Assembly: GCA_947567585.1 (NCBI GenBank)
Contig: CANONE010000099.1
Coordinates: 1 to 7,974 of the forward strand
Direction: 5' to 3'
Source: an uncultured Clostridia bacterium
GTDB taxonomy: Bacteria > Bacillota > Clostridia > Oscillospirales > Acutalibacteraceae
Length of the DNA stretch: 7,974 nt
Shown here in pieces: positions 1 to 6,172 of this stretch. Numbering within the stretch: position 1 is the stretch's first letter; the number at the start of each line of letters is the position of its first letter. The position numbers and the translations under genes were made by a program. The notes beneath the pieces are model-generated. The model was not told the DNA's origin, did not search any database, and saw nothing but the letters and a program-made list of their open reading frames with translations.

Positions 1-124
1 GCATTACAGCTAAAACATTTTTTCCTTTAAGAACTTGCTCAATAACTCGCTCTTGCCCGGATTCAATGAGCTTTACCAGGCGTGAAAGCTCAGTTTTGGC
101 CTCCAGAATATTGACTTGCAGCAT
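1..124 (-). CDS. Type II toxin-antitoxin antitoxin, Phd/YefM-like (partial, C-terminus off window)
   Basis: The first 41 codons of a minus-strand gene are visible, starting at ATG (124-122) behind a GGAGG Shine-Dalgarno at 133-137 with 8 bases between. The peptide begins MLQVNILEAKTELSRLVKLI and continues with ESGQE. This is the usual start of Phd/YefM antitoxins: a short beta strand, then a helix with the EAK..LS.L pattern and the 'ESGQE' turn before the 'NGKPVA' strand. Here that strand reads KGKNVLAVM, and the stretch before it (RVIEQVL) looks about one residue longer than usual, so some divergence or decay is possible. Known for the family: the antitoxin neutralises a cognate toxin and represses its own promoter by binding operator palindromes. 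The toxin gene would lie to the left, outside the window. The well-formed promoter and flanking inverted repeat upstream fit this identity. Confidence 0.72.
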   Translation of the reverse strand, partial: MLQVNILEAKTELSRLVKLIESGQERVIEQVLKGKNVLAVM

Positions 125-153
125 ACTGCGCACCTCCATTAAACCTGGTCTTC

Positions 154-190
154 TTGACTATATTATATTCCATCTCTGATGAATAGTCAA
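154..190. promoter_or_regulatory. Inverted repeat framing the antitoxin promoter (candidate operator)
   Basis: TTGACTAT (154-161) and its exact reverse complement ATAGTCAA (183-190) are separated by 21 bases. The right arm contains the -35 box and the left arm lies just downstream of the -10 box, so a protein on both arms would cover the whole core promoter. Antitoxins of this family usually autorepress through such paired sites. Calling it an operator is inference from position and symmetry; the half-site is not one I recognise. Confidence 0.55.
162..190 (-). promoter_or_regulatory. Sigma-70/SigA promoter of the antitoxin gene
   Basis: On the minus strand, TTGACT (190-185) is followed after exactly 17 bases by TATAAT (167-162). 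The -10 box lies about 38 bases before the antitoxin ATG, leaving room for a short leader with the GGAGG site. Both boxes are near consensus, so the gene is probably well expressed unless repressed. Confidence 0.8.
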
Positions 191-196
191 TATCAT

Positions 197-233
197 CAAA
201 AAATTTAGCCGCCATCCAACCGGACAGCGGCTA
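197..233 (-). terminator. Rho-independent-like terminator after the kinase remnant
   Basis: On the minus strand TAGCCGC (233-227) pairs perfectly with GCGGCTA (212-206) around a 14-base loop. It is followed by AA and then a run of six T (203-198). The loop is long and the T run is offset by two bases, so efficiency is uncertain. It sits between the truncated histidine kinase and the antitoxin promoter, and would insulate the antitoxin from the two-component transcript. Confidence 0.55.
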
Positions 234-268
234 TGTAATTCATTTCTTCGTGGGCGGTCCATAAATTT

Positions 269-694
269 TTAAGATGCTCTGGGTACATCAACCTCGGGAG
301 AGGCCGGCAGCAGCTCGGCGTACATCTTCGCGGCGGTCAGGGGCGTCTTGCGCTGGTGGGCAATGTCCGAGACCAGCGCGGCCAGATTGCGGTAGCTCTC
401 CGTAACGCGCCGGTCCCGTGTTTCCTCTTCACCGCGTTTCAGTCTGAGTTGCCGCGCAAGCGGCGCAAGGCTGCTTTCCCGGGCGGTAAAATCATCTTTC
501 CCATCCAGCGCCTTCTGTACATCGTCCAGCAGCCTTTGCCTCCGCGTTTTCTCATACACCGCAAAGCCCATGGCGATAGCGCCGAAAAGTGCCGCATAAC
601 AAACAGTCGGCCAGATGCTGCCCACATAGAGGCTGTTCACAAGGCAGAACGCCACGGTCAGAACGAGCCAGAGTGCGATAAAAGGAACCGTCAT
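269..694 (-). pseudogene. Sensor histidine kinase, C-terminally truncated (no ATPase domain)
   Basis: The 141-residue ORF has the front half of a small membrane histidine kinase. Two hydrophobic segments lie at about residues 3-20 and 27-46, with almost no extracellular loop. A charged linker follows, then the dimerisation/phospho-acceptor helix with the H-box SDIAHQRKTPLTA (phospho-acceptor His113). The protein ends 28 residues after that histidine. The second DHp helix and all ATP-binding boxes (N, G1, F, G2) are missing, about 200 residues of a normal kinase, and I find no continuation in any frame of the next ~150 bases. It cannot autophosphorylate alone. The residue after HQ is Arg115 where the family normally has Leu, Ile or Val, a further sign of relaxed selection. 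The start overlaps the upstream regulator's stop by ATGA, so the pair was one translationally coupled operon. The kind resembles the short clostridial VanS/BceS-type kinases; the signal is unknown. Confidence 0.82.
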
Positions 695-1099
695 TCTCTG
701 TCACCTACCCACATATAGCCAAGCCCATAGATAGTGCTTATGCTCTTTTCTCCCAGCCGTCCCCGCAGGCGGCTGATCGCCACGGACAGGGCGTTTTCGT
801 TCAGCTCCTCGCCGCCCTCCCAGAGAGCGTCCGTCAACGCCGCCCGGGAGAGCACATTTCCCGCGTTTTTGACAAGCACTGCCAGAAGCTTGCTTTCCGT
901 GGAACCAAGATACATCTTTTTGCCGTCGACTGAAAAATCCAGCGAGGCAAAATCAAATCGGTACCGCCGGTCCACATACAGGCCGCTCCGCTTTTCCCCG
1001 CGCTCCAGCAATGCGGCAATGCGCTCCCTAAGGACCATCAGGGAAAAGGGCTTTTTCACGTAGTCGCAGGCCCCGGCGCGGAAGGAGCTGACGAATCTT
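691..1099 (-). pseudogene. OmpR/PhoB-type response regulator, N-terminally truncated
   Basis: From about base 1092 downward the frame encodes the tail of a receiver domain followed by a winged-helix DNA-binding domain. The receiver tail VSSFRAGACDYVKKPF carries the conserved lysine before Pro-Phe. The effector domain (about 966-703) has the expected transactivation-loop segment LTDALWEGGEELNENAL, the recognition helix SVAISRLRGRLG and the wing STIYGLGYMW. The first ~75-80 residues of the receiver are missing, including the acidic pocket and the phosphorylated aspartate. The frame stays open to an ATG at 1143, but that stretch (MDRIMLPVPGDFIMPR) is the complement of chemotaxis-receptor coding sequence on the other strand and is not receiver-like, so it is chance readthrough. 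No ribosome binding site or promoter of its own remains. The stop overlaps the kinase start (ATGA, 691-694). Probably non-functional, or at most an unregulated DNA-binding fragment. Confidence 0.82.
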
Positions 1100-1105
1100 G
1101 GCATA

Positions 1106-2662
1106 ATGAAGTCTCCCGGTACGGGCAGCATGATCCTGTCCATGTACTACCCCATTTTTGAGGATGGGCGCTGCATCGGGTATGTTGGCGCCGGCGTCTA
1201 TGCCAGCCACCTTATGGATTCGCTGTTGCATCTTAATATAAAGGGCCTGCCTGACAGCGAGTATGTCTTCCTGAATGTGGACACGGGCGTATACCTTTAC
1301 CACGAGGATGAAGAACTGCTGAATACCGAGACCACCGACGCCGGTTATCTAGAGATCATCCGCCGCATTCAGGCGGACGGCGGCACCCAGGCCAATACGC
1401 ATTCCTATAGAGACGAGAACGGTGTGGAGCAACTGGTGGTTTACAAATACTTAAAGGACCGCAATTGGGTCTTTATGGTTCGGGACAGCGCCACGGAGGT
1501 CTTTTCTGCGGTGACGAATGTTCGCGTTCTGGTGGGCATCCTCTGTGCCGTTACCGCCGCCGCCATCATCCTGCTTACCTTGCTGCTCCTGCGGCGGGAG
1601 GGACGGGAGCTTATGGTGGTGGAGCGGTCTATCAGCCGCCTGGGGGACCTAAACCTCTCTGCCGACCAAGAGCTGGAGCCCTTCTATGGCCGCTCAGACG
1701 AGATCGGCATGATTGCCAAAACCACCCACCGGGTATGCGGCAGCCTGCGCAAGACCATTGACGATGTGGGGCGCATACTGGGCGAGATGGCGGACGGCAA
1801 TTTCACCGTTGATGTCACGGAAAATGAATCCTACTATATCGGCGACTTTCAGGCCCTGGCAGGCAGCCTTTCGTCCATACACGCCAATTTGGTGGAGGTA
1901 ATGCGGAATATCTCCCAGGTGGCGGGCCAGGTGGACGCCAGCGCGGAGCGGGTATCCTCCGGCGCCCAGGCGCTGGCCCAAGGCACCACGGAGCAGGCCG
2001 CCTCAGTCGACGGGCTTATGTCAAACGTAACCTCCATTACCGCCCAAATACAGAGCAGCGCCGCGCGCTGCGGCAATGCCAGCGCACTGGTGGACCAGGC
2101 TGCGGGTTTTGCGGCCGAGGCGGACGCGAAGATGGAACAGCTGGCCGTGGCCACCCAGAACATCAACCAGTCCTCCGCCCAGATAGGCACCATTATCAAA
2201 ACCATTGAGGATATTGCGTTCCAGACCAATATTCTGGCGCTGAATGCCGCTGTAGAGGCGGCCCGTGCCGGGTCCGCTGGCAAGGGCTTCTCCATTGTGG
2301 CGGACGAGGTGCGCAGTCTGGCAGGCAAATCCGCCGTGGCCGCCCAGAATACCAACAATCTTATCAGCCATTCTATCCAGAGTGCCCAAACGGGAACAGA
2401 ATCCACGGATTTGGCGGTTTCCGCCATGCGCGACATCAACGAATGCATCCAGTCTATCAAGACGCTGATGGATGAAATCGCCGCTGCCAGCCTCCAGCAG
2501 TCAGAGATGATCTCCATGGTCGAATCCGGGATCAAAGAGATTTCCTCAGTGGTCCAGGACAATTCCGCGGCTGCGGAAAAGAGCGCCACTGTTTCCAAGG
2601 AATTGTCCCAGCAGGCGCGGGCGCTGAACAGGCTTATCCGTAACTTCCAGATTGAGAAATAA
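1106..2662 (+). CDS. Methyl-accepting chemotaxis protein, N-terminally truncated
   Basis: Reading from ATG 1106, residues 1-125 look like the membrane-proximal half of an extracellular dCache ligand-binding domain (ILSMYYPIFEDGRCIGYVGA, then NVDTGVYLYHEDE). A transmembrane helix follows at 139-162, HAMP-like helices at about 163-225 with a second such segment to ~268, and then the long cytoplasmic coiled coil. The signalling hairpin tip is at 368-406 (EDIAFQTNILALNAAVEAAR then AGKGFSIVADEVRSLA), the most conserved MCP segment and the contact site for CheA/CheW. There is no C-terminal receptor-methylase tether pentapeptide. Missing are the cytoplasmic N-terminus, the first transmembrane helix and the front half of the sensor, perhaps 150-200 residues. 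The open frame begins at 1064 after a TAG, and the only nearby AGGAG is ~18 bases from the ATG, too far to be convincing. Without the first helix, insertion as a receptor is doubtful; treat as a probable pseudogene with an intact signalling domain. Confidence 0.85.
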   Translation: MKSPGTGSMILSMYYPIFEDGRCIGYVGAGVYASHLMDSLLHLNIKGLPDSEYVFLNVDTGVYLYHEDEELLNTETTDAGYLEIIRRIQADGGTQANTHSYRDENGVEQLVVYKYLKDRNWVFMVRDSATEVFSAVTNVRVLVGILCAVTAAAIILLTLLLLRREGRELMVVERSISRLGDLNLSADQELEPFYGRSDEIGMIAKTTHRVCGSLRKTIDDVGRILGEMADGNFTVDVTENESYYIGDFQALAGSLSSIHANLVEVMRNISQVAGQVDASAERVSSGAQALAQGTTEQAASVDGLMSNVTSITAQIQSSAARCGNASALVDQAAGFAAEADAKMEQLAVATQNINQSSAQIGTIIKTIEDIAFQTNILALNAAVEAARAGSAGKGFSIVADEVRSLAGKSAVAAQNTNNLISHSIQSAQTGTESTDLAVSAMRDINECIQSIKTLMDEIAAASLQQSEMISMVESGIKEISSVVQDNSAAAEKSATVSKELSQQARALNRLIRNFQIEK

Positions 2663-2691
2663 GCGCCTGTATTCATAATCGGGGAAGGCAG

Positions 2692-2697
2692 TATAAT
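2692..2697 (+). promoter_or_regulatory. Candidate -10 box for the lactate dehydrogenase gene
   Basis: A perfect TATAAT lies 45 bases before the dehydrogenase ATG in the 80-base gap after the chemotaxis gene. No good -35 box stands 16-18 bases upstream (only TGTATT/GTATTC-like sequence), so it would need an activator or be weak. I looked for a Rex-type redox operator (TTGTGA-n-TCACAA), common before clostridial ldh genes, and found none. Confidence 0.35.
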
Positions 2698-2742
2698 CCC
2701 GCTTGTTTCCGGCAGAATAGGTTTTAGAAGGGTGGGATTTAT

Positions 2743-3684
2743 ATGTATGTGAACAAACGAAAGATTGTGCTGGTAGGTACCGGTATGGTGGGGATGAGCT
2801 TTGCTTATTCGGCGCTGAACCGTTCCCTTTGCGACGAGCTGGTGCTGGTGGATATTGACAAAAAGCGGGCTATGGGAGAGGCCATGGACCTAAACCATGG
2901 CGTGGCTTTTGCCAGCTCCCGAATGCGGATTTACGCCGGGGAGTATGAGGACTGTTCCGACGCGGACATTGTGGTGATCTGCGCCGGGGTAAACCAGAAA
3001 CCTGGGGAATCCAGGCTGGACCTTTTAAAGCGCAACGCGGCGGTGTTCCAGTCCATTATTGGGCCGGTGGTGCGCTCTGGCTTTGGCGGGATTTTCTTGG
3101 TCGCCACCAATCCCGTGGATATCATGACCCGGGTGACCTACGAGCTTTCCGGATTCAACCCCAACCGGGTCTTCGGCAGCGGCACCACCCTGGATACCGC
3201 CCGCCTGCGGTATTTGCTGGGGGAATATTTTTCCGTAGATCCCCGGAATGTTCACGCCTATGTCATCGGCGAGCACGGCGACAGCGAGTTTGTACCCTGG
3301 AGCCAAGCCATGCTGGCGACAAAGTCTGTGGCGGATATTTGTGAGCAGGGTAAGTACTGCCTGGAGGAAATGCAGAAGATCAGCGCGGAGGTCCGGGACG
3401 CGGCCCAGCAAATTATCGAGGCGAAGAACGCCACATACTACGGGATCGGCATGTCTCTGGTGCGCATTGCCCGGGCGGTGCTCTCCAACGAAAACAGCGT
3501 GCTGACGGTATCGGCCCGGCTGCGGGGGGAGTATGGGCAGCGGGATGTGTACGCCGGCGTCCCCTGCATCGTCAACGGCAACGGTGTGGACCGGGTGCTG
3601 GAGCTGCGTCTGACCCAGGAGGAGCAGGAAAAATTCACCCATTCCTGCAATCTGCTGAATGAAGTCTACCAGAGTATGCTTTAA
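2743..3684 (+). CDS. ldh: L-lactate dehydrogenase
   Basis: This enzyme reduces pyruvate to L-lactate with NADH in the cytoplasm, regenerating NAD+ during fermentation. The protein is 313 residues, full length for the family. Visible features in order: the Rossmann motif GTGMVG at 12-17; Asp37 at the end of the second strand for the NAD ribose; the substrate loop NQKPGESR with Gln85 and catalytic Arg91; ATNPVD at 121-126; DTAR with Asp151 and substrate-binding Arg154; and the active-site histidine His178 in GEHGDSEFVPWS. Gln85 is the residue that separates lactate from malate dehydrogenases, which have Arg there. Arg156 and His171 match the fructose-1,6-bisphosphate site residues of allosteric bacterial enzymes, so activation by FBP is likely (inference). 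A GGTGGG-type ribosome binding site precedes the ATG by 7 bases. The gene is monocistronic as seen: the chemotaxis gene ends 80 bases upstream and the next gene converges 4 bases beyond the stop. Confidence 0.95.
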   Translation: MYVNKRKIVLVGTGMVGMSFAYSALNRSLCDELVLVDIDKKRAMGEAMDLNHGVAFASSRMRIYAGEYEDCSDADIVVICAGVNQKPGESRLDLLKRNAAVFQSIIGPVVRSGFGGIFLVATNPVDIMTRVTYELSGFNPNRVFGSGTTLDTARLRYLLGEYFSVDPRNVHAYVIGEHGDSEFVPWSQAMLATKSVADICEQGKYCLEEMQKISAEVRDAAQQIIEAKNATYYGIGMSLVRIARAVLSNENSVLTVSARLRGEYGQRDVYAGVPCIVNGNGVDRVLELRLTQEEQEKFTHSCNLLNEVYQSML

Positions 3685-3688
3685 AGAC

Positions 3689-4876
3689 CTAATTGCTTTG
3701 TTTGCGTTTATGCAAGGTCCGCAAAAGCAGGCACAGGACCATTATGGCCGGGAAAATGCCGGCGCTGAGCATGCCGGCCCGCAGGCTGGACCACTCGCTG
3801 ACCAGGCCCGTGAGGGCCGGGCCGGAAGAGCAGCCAATGTCGCCGCACACGGCCAGCAAGCCGAACATGGCGGCGCCGCCCTTGGGGAAGGCGGAGGCTG
3901 TGGAGCTGAGGACGCCGGGCCACATGAGGCTGATAGAGAAGCCGCACAGGGCGCAGCACAGCAGGGACAGAACCGGCGCCGGGAACAGAGCGGCCCCCAG
4001 ATAGCACAACACGCACAGAACGGCCGTGGCCAACAGGGATTGGTAGAGGTCCAGCCGGTGGCCCCACACCCCATAAATGGTACGGCCGATCCCCATAAAA
4101 ACCGCAAAGAGGCAGGGCCCCAGCAAGTCGCCTACCACCTTATCCACCCCCAGGGCCTGCTCGGCAAACAGAGAGCTCCATTGGCTCATGGCCAGCTCAG
4201 AGGCGCCGGCACAGAGCATCAGCAGCATGGAGAGCAGGAAAAGCTTTGAGCGCCACAGCCTGCCCAGGGGCGTTTTTTCCTCTTGGGAGACAGTGGGCAG
4301 CAGGGGAGCCCGGGCAAAAGCGAAGGTGTTGTAAAAAGGCAGCGCCGCCCATATCAGAGGCAGAATCCACCACTGCTCCTGTCCCACCAGCCGTACGGCC
4401 AAAGTGGTCAGCAGCACAACGGCCACCTGCCCCCAGCAGTAGAAGGAGTGCAGGAGGCTCATCTTTGCGTCCTTGGCTTCGCTGGGGAGGGAGTCGATAA
4501 TGGGACTGACGGCTACCTCGATGATCCCGCCGCCCGTGGCGGTAATCATGGTGGCTATGGCCAGGCCGACAAAGGGGGATGGCAGCGTCCTGGGGAGAAC
4601 TCCCAGCAGGACTAAGCCCAGCGTACAGCAGATATGGGCTGTCACTGTAGCGGCGCGGTATCCGATGCGGTCGATAAACCGGACGCAGAGAACATCCACC
4701 GCAATTTGGGTGACAAAATTGAAAAGAATCAGAGAAGAGATCATGGCGTATGAGATACCGAACTCCCGCTGGAAGATTACAAAAAACAGGGGGCTGAGAT
4801 TATTGACCACGCCCTGTACTAAGTAGCCACGATAACACGCCAGCCGCGTACTGCGGTAAAATCCTGTCTCGCGCAA
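3689..4876 (-). CDS. MFS transporter, FucP/sugar-permease-like, substrate unknown
   Basis: This is a polytopic membrane protein of about 395 residues with roughly 12 hydrophobic segments and Lys/Arg-rich cytoplasmic loops, the size and layout of a major facilitator. The loop between helices 2 and 3 carries the MFS motif-A core as VRFIDRIGYR. The central loop separating the two six-helix halves is at about residues 195-210 (LPTVSQEEKTPLGRLWRSK). The general pattern resembles the fucose-permease-like group common in gut Clostridia, but no substrate residues can be named. Start choice: an open frame begins at GTG 4885, but its GGAG is only 2 bases away; TTG at 4876-4874, three codons later, has the same GGAG at 8 bases and is preferred. 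A good promoter lies 31 bases upstream. It is divergent from the sugar isomerase at 5195, which suggests shared sugar use, and it converges with ldh. Homologues may well be annotated only as 'MFS transporter'. Confidence 0.88.
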   Translation of the reverse strand: MRETGFYRSTRLACYRGYLVQGVVNNLSPLFFVIFQREFGISYAMISSLILFNFVTQIAVDVLCVRFIDRIGYRAATVTAHICCTLGLVLLGVLPRTLPSPFVGLAIATMITATGGGIIEVAVSPIIDSLPSEAKDAKMSLLHSFYCWGQVAVVLLTTLAVRLVGQEQWWILPLIWAALPFYNTFAFARAPLLPTVSQEEKTPLGRLWRSKLFLLSMLLMLCAGASELAMSQWSSLFAEQALGVDKVVGDLLGPCLFAVFMGIGRTIYGVWGHRLDLYQSLLATAVLCVLCYLGAALFPAPVLSLLCCALCGFSISLMWPGVLSSTASAFPKGGAAMFGLLAVCGDIGCSSGPALTGLVSEWSSLRAGMLSAGIFPAIMVLCLLLRTLHKRKQSN

Positions 4877-4906
4877 AACAATCACTCCAAAACAAAAATT
4901 AAAGAC

Positions 4907-4935
4907 ATTTTATCAAAGTTCGCGGGGGAAGTCAA
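4907..4935 (-). promoter_or_regulatory. Promoter of the MFS transporter gene
   Basis: On the minus strand TTGACT (4935-4930) and TAAAAT (4912-4907) are separated by exactly 17 bases. This places transcription start near 4900 and gives a leader of about 25 bases before the transporter start, with an AT-rich tract before the GGAG. Confidence 0.75.
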
Positions 4936-5107
4936 GGCTTTGGCCGCAGAAGCCGTTCTCCTCTGCCGGACGCTTGGCCCGCCAAGTGTGGCAGATATGC
5001 CGCGAACCCACCCAACCGGCCGGTGAGATGCGGAGCCTCGCGGCCTTGCCCGCTTCCATGATACGCCTGCGGCGGGAAAGTGGTGTCAATTATTTTTGAA
5101 AATGGGA
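4936..5107. other. GC-rich divergent intergenic region with two dyads
   Basis: This stretch lies between the two divergent promoters and has no convincing coding frame. It holds a hairpin, ACGCTTGG (4970-4977) against CCAAGTGT (4982-4989) with a CCCG loop and one G-T pair, and a perfect 10-base palindrome ACCGGCCGGT (5015-5024). Neither is followed by a T run on the plus strand, so they are not obvious terminators. Their placement suggests regulator binding or structure in an untranslated transcript, but no known site type was recognised. Confidence 0.4.
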
Positions 5108-5136
5108 TTGCTTTTTCCCGGGATATTCTGTATAAT
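5108..5136 (+). promoter_or_regulatory. Promoter of the sugar isomerase/epimerase gene
   Basis: TTGCTT (5108-5113) is followed after 17 bases by a perfect TATAAT (5131-5136), about 58 bases before the isomerase ATG. The expected transcription start near 5143 leaves a ~50-base leader with the AAGGAG site. Because the -10 box lies inside the upstream extension of the open frame, it also rules out the longer start at 5096. Confidence 0.78.
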
Positions 5137-5194
5137 ATTACCAGAAGTTCTGTGGGCGAGACATTGCCCAACCACAATAGAAGGAGTGTTTCCA

Positions 5195-6172
5195 ATGAAA
5201 TTAGGTGTTTTGACCAATGTAATCGGCTCAACCCCGCTGAAAGAGGCCCTGGCCTACTTAAAGTCTTTGGGCGCGCAGATGGTGGAAATCGGCTGCGGCG
5301 GCTATCCTGGCAAGGACCATTGCGATCCCGGCGTGCTGCTGCATGACGAGGCCAAGTTCCAGGAGTTTGTGGATACCGTCAAAGCTTCCGGGCTGGAAAT
5401 CAGCGCCCTTTCCTGCCACGGCAACCCCATTCATCCCAACAAGGAGATTGCCAAGCAGTTTGACGACGATATGCACAACGCGATTCTTATGGCCGAGAAG
5501 CTGGGGATCCACCAGATCAACACCTTCTCCGGCTGCCCCGGCGACTGCCCGGAGAGCAAGAACCCCAACTGGATCGTCTGCAACTGGCCCACCGAGTATC
5601 CCGAAACCCTGGAGTGGCAGTGGAACGAGGTGCTGATCCCCTATTGGAAGGATTTCGTGGCCTTTGCTAAGGAGCATGGCGTAAACAAGATCGCGCTGGA
5701 GATGCACCAGGGCTTCTGCGTACACAACACCCGTACCTTGCTGCGCCTGCGGGAGGCCGTAGGCCCCGAGATCGGCGCCAACCTGGACCCCAGCCATCTG
5801 TTCTGGCAGGGCATGGATCCCCTGAAGGTCATCCGCGCCCTGGGCGGCGAGGCCATCTTCCATGTACATGCCAAGGACGCCATCATCGACGCTATCAACA
5901 GCCCTGTCAACGGCAACCTGGATACCCAGTCCTATGCCGATATGGGCAAGCGTTCCTGGATCTTCCGCAGCATCGGCTACGGCCACGACGAGATGTTCTG
6001 GAAGGAATTTTGCAGCCAGCTGCGCCTGGTGGGCTATGACTATGTGCTGTCTATTGAACATGAGGACGCCATGATGAGCACCAACGAAGGCTTGGTGAAG
6101 GCATGCGACGTTCTCAAGCGCGCCATCACCTTCGAAGACATGGCGGACATGAGCAAGCTGCACTGGGTATAA
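5195..6172 (+). CDS. Sugar phosphate isomerase/epimerase, xylose-isomerase-like TIM barrel
   Basis: The protein has 325 residues from ATG 5195, chosen because AAGGAG lies 8 bases upstream and the promoter -10 falls between this ATG and any earlier start. The whole protein fits the AP-endonuclease-2 / xylose-isomerase-like barrel (COG1082, IolE/IolI and tagatose-epimerase relatives). It opens with the strand MKLGVLTNVIG, then VEIGCGG (30-36), ISALSCHGNP (69-78) and INTFSGCPGD (108-117). Probable metal ligands, by comparison with ketose 3-epimerases, are Glu169 (ALEMHQGF), Asp198 (NLDPSHLFWQG, with His201), His223 or His225 (FHVHAKD) and Glu288 (SIEHED). Between the HVHAKD strand and the final ligand is a long insertion (about 229-265) rich in Asn, Ser, Gly and aromatic residues, probably an active-site lid. 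The reaction is expected to be isomerisation or epimerisation of a keto-sugar or inosose; the exact substrate is not readable. Its divergent neighbour is a sugar-type MFS transporter. Confidence 0.88.
   Translation: MKLGVLTNVIGSTPLKEALAYLKSLGAQMVEIGCGGYPGKDHCDPGVLLHDEAKFQEFVDTVKASGLEISALSCHGNPIHPNKEIAKQFDDDMHNAILMAEKLGIHQINTFSGCPGDCPESKNPNWIVCNWPTEYPETLEWQWNEVLIPYWKDFVAFAKEHGVNKIALEMHQGFCVHNTRTLLRLREAVGPEIGANLDPSHLFWQGMDPLKVIRALGGEAIFHVHAKDAIIDAINSPVNGNLDTQSYADMGKRSWIFRSIGYGHDEMFWKEFCSQLRLVGYDYVLSIEHEDAMMSTNEGLVKACDVLKRAITFEDMADMSKLHWV

Noticed and set aside
1093..1143. Apparent N-terminus of the response regulator from ATG 1143
   Set aside because: The 16-17 residues before the receiver-like sequence are antisense to chemotaxis-receptor coding sequence and show no receiver features.
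1849..2676. Long minus-strand open frame (275 codons) opposite the chemotaxis gene
   Set aside because: It mirrors the conserved coiled-coil gene on the plus strand, is Ala/Ser/Trp-rich and has no family features; a GC-rich shadow frame.
2663..2742. Rex-type redox operator before ldh
   Set aside because: No TTGTGA/TCACAA pairing was found in the 80-base gap.
3025..3642. Minus-strand open frame opposite lactate dehydrogenase
   Set aside because: The dehydrogenase is unmistakable and full length on the plus strand; this frame is rich in His, Gln and Pro, as shadow frames are.
3659..4249. Plus-strand 196-codon frame opposite the MFS gene
   Set aside because: It is Gln/Gly/Ala/His low-complexity without hydrophobic core or ribosome binding site, whereas the minus strand gives a clean 12-helix transporter.
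5096..5194. Earlier in-frame ATG (5096) for the isomerase
   Set aside because: It lies upstream of the promoter -10 box and lacks a ribosome binding site; the family starts at MKLGVLT.
4932..5231. Minus-strand 99-codon frame across the divergent intergenic region
   Set aside because: It crosses both the isomerase promoter and the dyads and has no recognisable features or ribosome binding site.
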